From assembly GCA_034189125.1 (NCBI GenBank), contig JAXHVB010000028.1, positions 1 through 53,601 on the forward strand: DNA of 53,601 nt. Direction: 5' to 3'. The notes below the pieces were generated by a model that saw only the letters and a list, made by a program, of their open reading frames with translations, searched no databases and was not told the origin of the DNA. The DNA comes from UBA5862 sp002408105 (lineage in GTDB: Bacteria > Pseudomonadota > Gammaproteobacteria > Pseudomonadales > UBA5862). Below, in pieces: positions 17,856 through 26,035 of the stretch (position 1 is the stretch's first letter; every line of letters starts with the position of its first letter). The position numbers were made by a program, and so were the translations under genes.

Positions 17856-17984
17856 GTGCAGGTTCGGCTTGTTCATGTCATCGGGGTGGTCCTGCTGCTG
17901 ACGCTGGTCGGCTGCGGGCAAAAAGGTCCGTTGTACCTGCCAGACACCGACACCAGACCCGCCCACTCGCTCGCAAGGCACTGA
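17856..17984 (+). CDS. lptM: LPS translocon maturation chaperone LptM (small lipoprotein, YifL-like)
   Basis: This 42-aa lipoprotein starts at GTG 17856; an in-frame TTG at 17844 is an alternative start. It has a hydrophobic signal peptide ending in the lipobox LVGC, then GQKGPLYLP, the signature of LptM/YifL. The lipidated cysteine is residue 20. In E. coli LptM assists disulfide maturation of the LptD-LptE outer-membrane LPS translocon. Its stop codon is 2 nt before the lysA ATG; lptM-lysA-dapF is a conserved order. Confidence 0.88.
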   Translation: MQVRLVHVIGVVLLLTLVGCGQKGPLYLPDTDTRPAHSLARH

Positions 17985-17986
17985 GC

Positions 17987-19234
17987 ATGGACCACTTTCA
18001 CTACCGCGACGGCGAACTCTACGCTGAAGACGTTTCGGTCGCTGCCCTGGCCGAAGCCTATGGCACGCCCTGCTACCTGTACTCGAAGGCAACCCTCGAG
18101 CGCCACTACCGGGCCTTCGATGAGGCTTTCGCCGGCCACCCCCACCTGATCTGTTATGCGGTCAAGGCCAATTCCAACCTGGCGGTGCTTGACGTTCTGG
18201 CGCGCCTGGGTGCTGGGTTCGACATCGTTTCGGTGGGCGAGCTTGAGCGCGTGCTCGCTGCCGGGGGTGACCCTAGACGCGTGGTGTTTTCCGGGGTGGG
18301 CAAACGCCTCGACGAAATCGAGCGGGCACTTGAGGTTGGGGTGCATTGCTTCAACGTGGAGTCTGCTCCGGAGCTTGAGCGCATCGAGGCGGTGGCGCGG
18401 GCACAAGGTACACCGGCGCCGGTGTCGATCCGAGTCAACCCAGACGTGGATGCCCAAACCCACCCCTATATCGCCACAGGCCTCGCCGAGAACAAGTTCG
18501 GCGTCGACATCCCGAGCGCCGAGCAGCTGTACGCCCAGGCGGCGAACTCGGCCCACCTGCTGGTCCGCGGCGTCGACTGCCACATCGGCTCTCAGCTCAC
18601 CCAGCTCGCGCCCTTCTCGGCAGCGCTGGACCGGATGCTGGCATTGATCGATGAACTCGAGGGACGTGGCATCGCGATCGAACACCTCGACTTCGGCGGC
18701 GGCCTTGGTGTGCGCTACCAGGAGGAGTCCCCCCCTGACCCTGGAACCTATGTCCAGGCCCTGCTCGATCGAATCGGACCACGTCCTTTGCAGGTTATTC
18801 TGGAACCGGGCCGCGCCATTGCCGCCAACGCCGGCGTGCTGATCACCCGCGTCGAGTACCTCAAACACACCCCGGCACGCAACTTCGCGGTGGTCGATGC
18901 TGCGATGAACGACCTGATGCGCCCGACGCTGTATCAAGCCTGGCAGGCGGTTTGGCCGGTGCAGCCGTCCAGCGCCGCTGAAGGGTGTTACGATGTCGTC
19001 GGTCCGGTGTGCGAGAGCGGAGACTTTCTTGCCAAGTCCCGCGACCTGGCACTGGAGACTGGATCGCTCCTGGCGGTGCGTTCAGCGGGTGCGTATGGAT
19101 TCACGATGGCATCCAACTACAACACCCGTCCCCGCGCTGCAGAGGTCATGGTCAGCGGTGGCCATCACCAGTTGGTGCGCCAGCGTGAAACCGTCCAGGA
19201 GCTGTTCGCCAACGAATCCCGATGCAGGGTCTAA
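17987..19234 (+). CDS. lysA: diaminopimelate decarboxylase
   Basis: LysA decarboxylates meso-diaminopimelate to lysine using PLP. The protein is 415 aa. The PLP lysine lies in ICYAVKANSNLAVL, HIGSQLTQLAPF carries the conserved histidine, LDFGGGLGVRY and ILEPGRAIAANAGVLIT bind phosphate, and GPVCESGDFLAKSRDL holds the catalytic cysteine/ESxD motif. It follows lptM by 2 nt; dapF, which makes its substrate, starts 43 nt downstream. Confidence 0.97.
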   Translation: MDHFHYRDGELYAEDVSVAALAEAYGTPCYLYSKATLERHYRAFDEAFAGHPHLICYAVKANSNLAVLDVLARLGAGFDIVSVGELERVLAAGGDPRRVVFSGVGKRLDEIERALEVGVHCFNVESAPELERIEAVARAQGTPAPVSIRVNPDVDAQTHPYIATGLAENKFGVDIPSAEQLYAQAANSAHLLVRGVDCHIGSQLTQLAPFSAALDRMLALIDELEGRGIAIEHLDFGGGLGVRYQEESPPDPGTYVQALLDRIGPRPLQVILEPGRAIAANAGVLITRVEYLKHTPARNFAVVDAAMNDLMRPTLYQAWQAVWPVQPSSAAEGCYDVVGPVCESGDFLAKSRDLALETGSLLAVRSAGAYGFTMASNYNTRPRAAEVMVSGGHHQLVRQRETVQELFANESRCRV

Positions 19235-19277
19235 AAGACCGTTTTTTCTACCATTGCCGGCCAAGCACGGAACAGCA

Positions 19278-20108
19278 ATGCTATTGCAATTCACCAAAAT
19301 GCACGGCGCGGGAAACGATTTCGTTGTCCTGGACCTGGTGACGCAACAGCTGGCACTCACGCCCACCCAGATCCGTCAGCTTGCCAATCGGCGCACCGGA
19401 ATCGGATTTGACCAGTTGCTGCTGGTCGAGCCGCCGCAGGATCCGGACGCTGACTTTCGCTACCGCATCTACAACGCCGACGGCAACGAGGTCGAACAGT
19501 GCGGCAACGGCGCCCGCTGCTTCGCGCGCTTCGTGCGTGACCACAAACTCTCATGGAAGGACCACCTGCGGGTCGAAACCGCAGGTGGCTTGATTGAGCT
19601 GCAGCTTGAACGCGACGGGCGGGTACGGGTCGACATGGGCGCCCCTGTCTTTGCACCGGAACGCATCCCGTTCCTTGTCGATGCCGAAGCAGATAGCTAC
19701 CAGATGGAATGCGCCGGCGAGGCCATCGAGTTCGCGGCGCTGTCGATGGGCAACCCCCACGCGGTGATCGAAGTGCCGGCCGTCGACTCGGCTCGGGTGG
19801 CCGAAATCGGTGCCGCGCTGAACAACGACCCCAGGTTTCCCGCGGGGATCAACGTCGGCTTCATGCAGATCGAGCGGCCGGAGCGCATCCGCTTGCGGGT
19901 GTATGAGCGGGGGGTGGGAGAGACACTCGCCTGCGGTACCGGCGCCTGCGCAGCGGTCGTCGCCGGCATTCGTTGGGGGCGCCTCGCCCCAAAGGTCGAA
20001 GTCCGCCTGCCGGGAGGACGCCTGCACATCCGGTGGGATGGCGCGGGAGAGCATGTCCACATGGTCGGGCCAGCCACCCGTGTATTCGAGGGCCAGATAC
20101 AAATATGA
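19278..20108 (+). CDS. dapF: diaminopimelate epimerase
   Basis: DapF interconverts LL- and meso-diaminopimelate for lysine and peptidoglycan. From ATG 19278 it is 276 aa and begins MLLQFTKMHGAGNDFVVLD, the standard N-terminus. The two catalytic cysteines are in NEVEQCGNGARCFARF and ETLACGTGACAAVVAG. Longer in-frame starts overlap lysA and are rejected. The stop codon overlaps the next start in ATGA (20105-20108), indicating translational coupling to the DUF484 gene. Confidence 0.97.
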   Translation: MLLQFTKMHGAGNDFVVLDLVTQQLALTPTQIRQLANRRTGIGFDQLLLVEPPQDPDADFRYRIYNADGNEVEQCGNGARCFARFVRDHKLSWKDHLRVETAGGLIELQLERDGRVRVDMGAPVFAPERIPFLVDAEADSYQMECAGEAIEFAALSMGNPHAVIEVPAVDSARVAEIGAALNNDPRFPAGINVGFMQIERPERIRLRVYERGVGETLACGTGACAAVVAGIRWGRLAPKVEVRLPGGRLHIRWDGAGEHVHMVGPATRVFEGQIQI

Positions 20109-20824
20109 TCACCGAGGGCAACAACCCACAACCGCCTCTGGCTGTTCCAGACAAGGCTTTCGAAGCCGAGATCTCCGCCTACCTGCAGCAGCATCCGGAC
20201 TTTTTTCAGCGCCACGAGCGGTTGATTCCGAACCTGGTTGTACACCACGACACGCGGGGTGCCGTTTCACTGGTGGAACGCCAGGTCGACATTTTGCGTG
20301 AGCGCGCCATCCATTCACGCCACGAGCTGAGTGCCCTGCTGCAGCGCGCCGAAGACAACGACCAGCTGGTCGCCCAGACCCAATCACTGATCCTTGCACT
20401 GATCGACGCGCAATCGGGCGCCCAATTGTTGGAAGCCCTCCAGCACAGCCTCATTGATGAGCTCGGGAACACCGCCGTCAATTTGCTGATCGACGCGCCC
20501 GCAGACGCCTTTCGGTCGACTGCCGGCATCCACACCCTGGCCGCGGCTGAGCGCAGCGCTCAACTCCAGGCGGTGCTGGATAACCAACGCAGTTGCTTTG
20601 GCCTGTTCCGCAGCGCCGAACTGGAGACCCTGTTTGGAGCGCAGGCGCCGCGGGTCGGATCGGCGGCGGTCGTCCCTGTGGTTCATGGCCCGGTGCGTGC
20701 GCTGCTCGCGGTCGGCCATGCGGACCAGCACCACTACCACGCGGGCATCGGCACCCTGTTCTTGGACCAGATCGTGGCAGTGCTTGGCCGCATGCTCGCG
20801 CGCTTCGCCACCGAACCCACCTAG
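20105..20824 (+). CDS. DUF484 family protein
   Basis: The 239-aa product belongs to the DUF484 family found between dapF and xerC across gammaproteobacteria. Residues about 18-90 hold the family N-terminus (ISAYLQQHPDFFQRHERLI, TRGAVSLVERQVDILRERA) followed by a coiled segment and a GAF-like C-terminal domain (GSAAVVPVVHGPVRALLAVG, GTLFLDQIVAVLGRML). The role is unknown; a cytosolic regulator is a guess from the GAF-like fold. It starts in an ATGA overlap with dapF and ends 8 nt before xerC. Confidence 0.88.
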   Translation: MITEGNNPQPPLAVPDKAFEAEISAYLQQHPDFFQRHERLIPNLVVHHDTRGAVSLVERQVDILRERAIHSRHELSALLQRAEDNDQLVAQTQSLILALIDAQSGAQLLEALQHSLIDELGNTAVNLLIDAPADAFRSTAGIHTLAAAERSAQLQAVLDNQRSCFGLFRSAELETLFGAQAPRVGSAAVVPVVHGPVRALLAVGHADQHHYHAGIGTLFLDQIVAVLGRMLARFATEPT

Positions 20825-20832
20825 CGGCCAGC

Positions 20833-21732
20833 ATGCAGAAGGCGATCGAGGCATTTATCCGGGAGCTGCGCCAGGTCGAGGGGCTCTCTCCGCACACCTG
20901 TGACGCCTACCGCGCCGACCTGGAAAAACTCGCAGCCCACTGCACCCGCCATGGCCTGGACCACCGTGCGCTTCAGCCCGCGCAGCTGCGCCAATGGGTG
21001 GGCCAACTCCGGCGCAAGGGGCTCGGCAACCGGTCGATTCGCAGGCACCTCGCCGCGGCGCGACGGTTCTACGCCCACCTCGAACGCGACGCTGGCCTCG
21101 CCAGCAACCCAGCGCTCGGGATCAGTGTGCCGCTGAGGGAGCGGAAATTACCCAATGCAATGACCATCTCCGAGGCAGAGCAGCTGGTGGAAGTGCCCGG
21201 GACGGATTGGTTGGCGGTCCGAGACCGCGCCATTCTGGAGCTGTTTTATGCCGCCGGTCTGCGGCTACAGGAACTGGCCGATCTTGACCTGACCGATCTC
21301 AACCTTCGGGAACGCCTGGTGCGGGTGACGGGAAAGGGCCGAAGAACGCGCGAGACCCCCTTCGGCAGCGCCGCCGACCGTGCCGTCAGGGCCTGGCTCG
21401 GGGTGCGGTCCCAGCGGTTGCAAGGCGCCACCGCGGCGTTGTTTCTCTCCACCCGGGGCAACCGGTTGGCGCACCGCAGCCTGCAGGCCATGGTGCAGCG
21501 CCGCGGCGTGCAGCAGGGGCTCGACGGGCCGGTCTACCCCCACCGGCTGCGCCACGCTTTCGCGACCCACCTGCTGGAATCCAGCCGCGACCTGCGTGCG
21601 GTCCAGGAGTTGCTGGGACACCAGCAGATCGCCACCACGCAAATCTATACCCACCTGGACTTCGAGCACCTGGCAGCAACCTATGAGCACACCCACCCCC
21701 GCGCGAAACGCCGGGACGGCCAAGACCCATGA
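20833..21732 (+). CDS. xerC: tyrosine recombinase XerC
   Basis: XerC works with XerD at dif to resolve chromosome dimers. From ATG 20833 the protein is 299 aa, the usual size, with an N-terminal SAM-like core-binding domain (IEAFIRELRQVEGLSPHTCDAY) and the catalytic domain: first arginine in YAAGLRLQELADLDL, lysine in VRVTGKGRRTRETPFG, HRLRHAFATHLLE, GHQQIATTQIYTH with the tyrosine nucleophile. Position in dapF-DUF484-xerC-HAD confirms XerC rather than a phage integrase. Its stop overlaps the next ATG. Confidence 0.95.
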   Translation: MQKAIEAFIRELRQVEGLSPHTCDAYRADLEKLAAHCTRHGLDHRALQPAQLRQWVGQLRRKGLGNRSIRRHLAAARRFYAHLERDAGLASNPALGISVPLRERKLPNAMTISEAEQLVEVPGTDWLAVRDRAILELFYAAGLRLQELADLDLTDLNLRERLVRVTGKGRRTRETPFGSAADRAVRAWLGVRSQRLQGATAALFLSTRGNRLAHRSLQAMVQRRGVQQGLDGPVYPHRLRHAFATHLLESSRDLRAVQELLGHQQIATTQIYTHLDFEHLAATYEHTHPRAKRRDGQDP

Positions 21733-22463
21733 GCCGCATTCGCGCCATCACCTTCGACCTTGACGACACCCTCTGGGCTGTCACTCCTGTGCTGATCGAA
21801 GCGGAGGCGAGCCTGCTGGGGTTTCTGAGTGCGCGGGCACCACAGATCACCGCCGTGCTGGAAACCGGCGGGCTGCGCCAGGTGCGCGAGCGTGTGCTCG
21901 CCGAGGAGCCTGGACTCATTCATGCGGTGAGCGCACTGCGCAGGCGCACCATTGAGGCCGCCCTCTTGGACGTGGGCCTGGCTGCACGGCAAGCGAGCTC
22001 GCTTGCCGAAGAAGCCTTCGATCACTTCCTGCATGCGCGCCACCAGGTGCAGTACTTTCCCGACGCGCTCGAAACACTCGAACTGCTCGCGGGACGCTAC
22101 CAGTTGGGGGTGCTCACCAACGGCAACGCGGATGTGCACCGCCTCGGCATCGGTCACCTGTTCAGGGTTGCGCTGTGCGCTGAAGACCTCGGCGCGAGCA
22201 AGCCCCATCCAGCGCTGTTCGAAGCGGCGCTGGAGGCATTGGGGTGCGCCCCACACGAAGCCGTGCATGTGGGTGACCACCACGAGCACGACATCGCTGG
22301 CGCCGCGGCGGTGGGCATGCACACCATTTGGATCAACCATGGGGCAGGGGGCTGGCCCGGCGGCCCTCCGCCGGGCCGTCAGGTGCACCAGCTTGCCGAC
22401 TTGCCAGCCGCCGTCGAAGCCCTTGAAGATGGCCTGGGTCCCGCGGACTTCGGCCCCCATTAG
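21729..22463 (+). CDS. HAD-superfamily phosphatase (YigB-like)
   Basis: The 244-aa hydrolase has the four HAD motifs: FDLDDTLW (nucleophile and acid aspartates, residues about 9-14), LTNGN, the lysine in GASKPHPALF, and VGDHHEHDIAGAAAVG. In E. coli the gene after xerC is yigB, a phosphatase with activity on the riboflavin precursor 5-amino-6-ribitylamino-uracil phosphate; this is the best guess. The start overlaps the xerC stop (ATGA). Its TAG overlaps the convergent symporter's stop by 4 bp. Confidence 0.88.
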   Translation: MSRIRAITFDLDDTLWAVTPVLIEAEASLLGFLSARAPQITAVLETGGLRQVRERVLAEEPGLIHAVSALRRRTIEAALLDVGLAARQASSLAEEAFDHFLHARHQVQYFPDALETLELLAGRYQLGVLTNGNADVHRLGIGHLFRVALCAEDLGASKPHPALFEAALEALGCAPHEAVHVGDHHEHDIAGAAAVGMHTIWINHGAGGWPGGPPPGRQVHQLADLPAAVEALEDGLGPADFGPH

Positions 22464-24121
22464 GCCAACGCGGCTGGCGCCACCCACTGAGGCAGCATCC
22501 ACAGCAGCCCGAACATCGCCGCCGTCCAGACCACCAACGCCACCTGGTAGCGGCTCCAACGCCGCCGGTAGCCGAGCCAACCGAGCATTGTGTGCGACCA
22601 CACCAGGCGGTCATCCACCGCCGCTGCAGCAGCGCCCGTCGAGGTCCAGACCCCGACAGCCAGGCCCACACCCACAGTCGCTGCGAACCCAATCAGATTC
22701 CACCATAGCCAGGACACGGCCGGCGCTGCCAGCGCCACCAGCAGGTTGGCCAGAAAGCCCGCTGCGAAACCGGTGAGCGCGCCGGTGCCCGTGGTGCGCC
22801 GGGTCAACAGACCCAAGGCGAACACGCCCAAGATCGGGCCATTGATCAGCGAGCTGACCATGTTGATCGCCACCAACACAGAATCGGCAATGCGCCCGAC
22901 AACGAACGCCGCGGCGATGGTCACCAGGCCCCAGCACAGGGTCAGCACCCGGGACCAGCGAAGCTCGTTGGCAGGGTGCAGGTGCGCCGGCCAGAACCGG
23001 CGCACAAAGTCTTCCATGGTCACCGCGCTCAGGGAGTTGAGCACCGAATCCAGTGACGACATCGCCGCGGCGAACAGCGCCACGAAGGCAAGCCCGACCA
23101 AACCGGGCGGGAATTCCTGCAGGATGAAGCTCGGCACCGCGAGGTTGTAGTTGGGCACCTGCACCATGGCGCCGTCGCGCCACAACGTTTGTAGCGGCAA
23201 CCGCTCCACAAACGTTGGATCCACAGCGGCGTAGGCACCGATGGCAACGCCCAGCAGGCAGTAGCTCAAGACCACGGGAAAGCGGAACACGCCATTTAGG
23301 AACAGCGCCATGTTGGTGCCATCGACATCCTTCGAGGACAGTTCGCGCTGCACCTGGCTTTGATCGCACCCGTAGTAGGCGATGTAGAGCAAGAACCCAC
23401 CGATCAGCATGGGCCAGAAAGCAAAGTCGACGCCGTCGCTGAAGCCATTCGCGGCAAAGTCGAGGGTGCGCACCCGTTCCTGCGGGAACGCGGCCCACAT
23501 GGCATCCCAGCCGCCGACCACATCCAAGGCAAATGCGAACATCACCCAGATCATCACCACCAGGACCAGCATCTGCACGACATCGCTGTAAATCACCGCC
23601 CGAATGCCGCCGAGTACGTCGTAGCCAACTGTGGCCAGCCCCAACAGCAGCACTGAGGCCCAGAACGGCAAATCGAGCACGGATTGCAGCACCAGCCCCA
23701 TGCCGTAGACGATCACCCCGGTGGCGAAAGCCCGCATCAATTGGAACAGGCCACTCAGCACCAGACGGGTTGCGACACCGAAGCGCAGTTCCAGGTAGTG
23801 GTACACGGAGATCAACCCGTGGCGGCGAAACACCGGCAGGAGAAAAAGCATCACGGGCACCATGGCAAGCGGAACCGCGAGCTCGTACTGCAGCCAGAGC
23901 AGCCCGCCCCCCGCAGAAAACGCGACGAAGGCCGGCGCGCCAAGCAGGCTGTTGGTGGAGCACTGGGTGGCCATGGTCGATAGCGCGATGGGGACCGCCC
24001 CCGTGCGGTGTCCACCGACGTAGTAGTCGGCGCGATCCCGCTGGCGGCGCCCGAGCCAGACTGCCATCCCCAGCATCGCCAGCAGGTACACCGCGACCAC
24101 TGCCCAGTCGATCCAGCCCAT
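22460..24121 (-). CDS. sodium:solute symporter (SSS/SLC5 family)
   Basis: From ATG 24121 the protein is 553 aa with about 13 membrane segments and the SSS start (DWAVVAVYLLAMLGMAVWLG...ADYYVGG). Typical features follow: LSTMATQCSTNSLLGAPAF, YHYLELRFG, and SSLDSVLNSLSAVTMEDF in the sodium-site region. The longer frame upstream overlaps the OmpA-domain gene and is rejected. The substrate cannot be read from sequence; sugars, organic acids, amino acids and vitamins are all carried by this family. Only 25 bp separate it from the upstream OmpA-domain gene on the same strand. Confidence 0.9.
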   Translation of the reverse strand: MGWIDWAVVAVYLLAMLGMAVWLGRRQRDRADYYVGGHRTGAVPIALSTMATQCSTNSLLGAPAFVAFSAGGGLLWLQYELAVPLAMVPVMLFLLPVFRRHGLISVYHYLELRFGVATRLVLSGLFQLMRAFATGVIVYGMGLVLQSVLDLPFWASVLLLGLATVGYDVLGGIRAVIYSDVVQMLVLVVMIWVMFAFALDVVGGWDAMWAAFPQERVRTLDFAANGFSDGVDFAFWPMLIGGFLLYIAYYGCDQSQVQRELSSKDVDGTNMALFLNGVFRFPVVLSYCLLGVAIGAYAAVDPTFVERLPLQTLWRDGAMVQVPNYNLAVPSFILQEFPPGLVGLAFVALFAAAMSSLDSVLNSLSAVTMEDFVRRFWPAHLHPANELRWSRVLTLCWGLVTIAAAFVVGRIADSVLVAINMVSSLINGPILGVFALGLLTRRTTGTGALTGFAAGFLANLLVALAAPAVSWLWWNLIGFAATVGVGLAVGVWTSTGAAAAAVDDRLVWSHTMLGWLGYRRRWSRYQVALVVWTAAMFGLLWMLPQWVAPAALA

Positions 24122-24146
24122 GGCGCTTCTCCTTGGTCGTGGGTGG

Positions 24147-25148
24147 CTACGAAGCGCCAGTCCCGCGCAACACCAGCTCGACTCGGCGGTTCTCGGCCCG
24201 CCCAGCCGCAGTGGCGCTGCCCGCCATCGGCGCCCAGGCGGCTGCCCCCACCGCCTCCAACCGGCCAGCCCACTCCGGCATCGTCCTGACCAGCTGATCA
24301 GCCACCCAGCGCGCCCGGGCCACGCTGAGCGCCTCGGCATCAGACTCGGTGGCGTCCGCGTGACCGACCACGAACAAGCGCCAGTCCGGCCGCGAGCGGG
24401 CCAGCGCCGCCAGGGCTTCGAGGCTGCCGGCCGCCAGGCGGTCGGCCTGAGCGGACCCAGGCTCAAAGGACACCCCCAGCAACCAGCGTCCCGCTTGGTG
24501 CAGGCGGGTTTCCAAGTTGGTCGCCTGCGTTTCGGACCCTCGCCGTTCAATCACATCAACCTGGGTGCGGTGTTGCCCCACCATGAGAGCCACCCAAACC
24601 GTGCCCTCGGGGCGGGTGCGCCGCGCCGCCACATACCGACCGATCGCACCGCGCCTGGCCTCAATGCCGTTGAAGCGCGCCCAGCGGTCGGCCGCGTAGC
24701 TCGGACCACAGGCACGGTCAATGCAAGTGAATGCCACCTCGAAGCCCGCGTCGCGCAGGGCGTCCAGGTAGTGCTCGAACAGGGTTTCGGTCGCGCGGTC
24801 AGAAGGGTTGTAGTAGTAAAAGTGCTGCACCCGGCCGGTGAGGTCCCGGGCTTCGAAGGACTCGGCGCTGACCCCCAATACCAGGGAATAGCGCCCCTCC
24901 GGCTCAAGTTTGCGGTGCTCCAACCGAGAACCTGGATAGACAGCGAAGTATTCGATTTCAGCCTGCTGCGCCGCGAGCCCAACCTCGGCAACGGCCAGCA
25001 CACCGACTGCGAACAGTGCCCGCAGCCAGAAACCAAGGCGCGGTATTCGTGCCGAGATGGCACATTCATCGCTGGGGGAGGGGCAGAGCAAAAGCGGCGC
25101 GCCGACAGTGGATCCTGGGTCAAGCCAGAAAAAGCCCGCCCGAGTCAC
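24147..25148 (-). CDS. OmpA-domain protein with N-terminal DUF4892-like domain
   Basis: The open frame gives up to 333 aa. A signal-peptide-like segment (LGFWLRALFAVGVLAVAEVG) precedes a DUF4892-like region (AVYPGSRLEHRKLEPEGRYSL, YYYNPSDRATETLFEHY, DALRDAGFEVAFTC), then a C-terminal OmpA/Pal peptidoglycan-binding domain (SFEPGSAQ, LFVVGHADATESDAEALSVARA, GRAENRRVEL). I infer an outer-membrane or periplasmic protein held by peptidoglycan. The start is uncertain: the GTG at 25148 lies inside the comF terminator, so a later TTG at 25091 may be real, though neither has a clear ribosome binding site. Confidence 0.75.
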   Translation of the reverse strand: MTRAGFFWLDPGSTVGAPLLLCPSPSDECAISARIPRLGFWLRALFAVGVLAVAEVGLAAQQAEIEYFAVYPGSRLEHRKLEPEGRYSLVLGVSAESFEARDLTGRVQHFYYYNPSDRATETLFEHYLDALRDAGFEVAFTCIDRACGPSYAADRWARFNGIEARRGAIGRYVAARRTRPEGTVWVALMVGQHRTQVDVIERRGSETQATNLETRLHQAGRWLLGVSFEPGSAQADRLAAGSLEALAALARSRPDWRLFVVGHADATESDAEALSVARARWVADQLVRTMPEWAGRLEAVGAAAWAPMAGSATAAGRAENRRVELVLRGTGAS

Positions 25149-25157
25149 CCGGCGGGC
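25129..25157 (-). terminator. intrinsic terminator after comF
   Basis: Read on the minus strand: GCCCGCC (25157-25151), a 10-nt loop, GGCGGGC (25140-25134), then TTTTT (25133-25129). This is a standard stem with a T-run, placed 49-77 bp after the comF stop codon and just before, or over, the start of the OmpA-domain gene. Confidence 0.75.
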
Positions 25158-25205
25158 GCGCGGGTTGTGACCAAACCTTAACCAGCCGCTGCGAAGCTGT
25201 AAACC

Positions 25206-25955
25206 TCAAGCCTGCGGTCGTGGCGTGCGCGCGACCGCCCACACCTCAACGCGCTGCGCACCGGCGCGCAGCACCGCCACGGCCAGGGCTTCGGCGGTCG
25301 CCCCAGTTGTGACCACATCGTCAACCACAGCCACATGGCACCCAGAAAGGTCCGCGTCGACCCGAAATGCCCCGCGCAGGTTGCGCCGACGCGCCGCAGC
25401 ATTCAGCCCCTGTTGGCTGCGCGTGTCGCGCGTGCGCAGGACGGGCCGCGTCAACACGGGCAGCCCCAGCTCGGCGCCAAGCCCCAACGCGAGCTCCTGT
25501 GCCTGGTTGAACCCACGCTGCGCCCGGCGGCGACGGTGCAAGGGAACAGGCACGAGCAGGTCGACCTCAGCCGCAGCAGGCGCGACCCGAGCCGCCAACA
25601 AGCCGACGAGCACCCGCTGCAGCGCCGGCAGTTCCCCCTTTTTCCAGCGCGGCACGAGACTTGCGACCGCGCCTTGATAGGCCATCGGCGCACGGGTACA
25701 GGCGAAAGCAGGAGGCCGGCGCAAACAGCGGGCACAGCCCGGTGCTGGACTCGGCAGCGGAACGGCGCACCTGGGGCAGGCGACCTGAATCCAGGGCAGA
25801 TCGGCTTCGCAAAGGGCACAAAGGTCGAAATCCCGCCCGCTGCCGAGGTCACACAGCAGACAGTGGCCCGGCAGCAGCCACCAGTGCAGGGCACGCAGCC
25901 ATTTGTAAACCGACGGTTCGTTGTTTGGTTGACAGCGGTTGTACGGCAGCGGCAT
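25206..25955 (-). CDS. comF: ComF family phosphoribosyltransferase-like protein
   Basis: The 249-aa product has zinc-ribbon cysteine pairs at the N-terminus (CLLCD, CALCEADLP, CPRC, CARC), RRRRAQRGFNQAQELA, and a PRPP-binding-type loop VAVVDDVVTTGATAEAL. ComF is needed for DNA uptake in competent species and is broadly conserved. ATG 25955 is the only plausible start; the longer frame runs into bioB. In gammaproteobacteria comF is commonly divergent from bioB, as here. A BirA-like operator lies within its first codons (25903-25935), so biotin may affect this gene too. Confidence 0.92.
   Translation of the reverse strand: MPLPYNRCQPNNEPSVYKWLRALHWWLLPGHCLLCDLGSGRDFDLCALCEADLPWIQVACPRCAVPLPSPAPGCARCLRRPPAFACTRAPMAYQGAVASLVPRWKKGELPALQRVLVGLLAARVAPAAAEVDLLVPVPLHRRRRAQRGFNQAQELALGLGAELGLPVLTRPVLRTRDTRSQQGLNAAARRRNLRGAFRVDADLSGCHVAVVDDVVTTGATAEALAVAVLRAGAQRVEVWAVARTPRPQA
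25903..25935. promoter_or_regulatory. BirA-like biotin operator for bioBFCD
   Basis: TTGTAAACC (25903-25911), a 15-bp spacer, then GGTTGACAG (25927-25935). The left half matches the known proteobacterial BirA half-site exactly; the right half matches the mirror GGTTTACAA at 7 of 9 positions. The spacer is within the known range. It lies inside the comF coding start and about 100 bp before the bioB ATG. TTGACA at 25929-25934 overlaps the right half-site and could be a -35 element, though the matching -10 is weak. Confidence 0.65.
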
Positions 25956-26035
25956 CCTTTCGCTCCTCGCGGTGCGCACCCGTACCTGGCTGCGCACCAC
26001 TGATCGTTCCTGATATTGTCGCCAAGGGGCCGTCC

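Noticed and set aside
22611..23963. 450-codon second frame inside the sodium symporter
   Set aside because: Same-strand shifted frame giving an arginine- and glycine-rich product; the symporter frame has regular membrane segments.
25196..25206. Second TGTAAACC near the comF stop as another BirA half-site
   Set aside because: No mirrored GGTTTACAA-like half follows at 14-16 bp.
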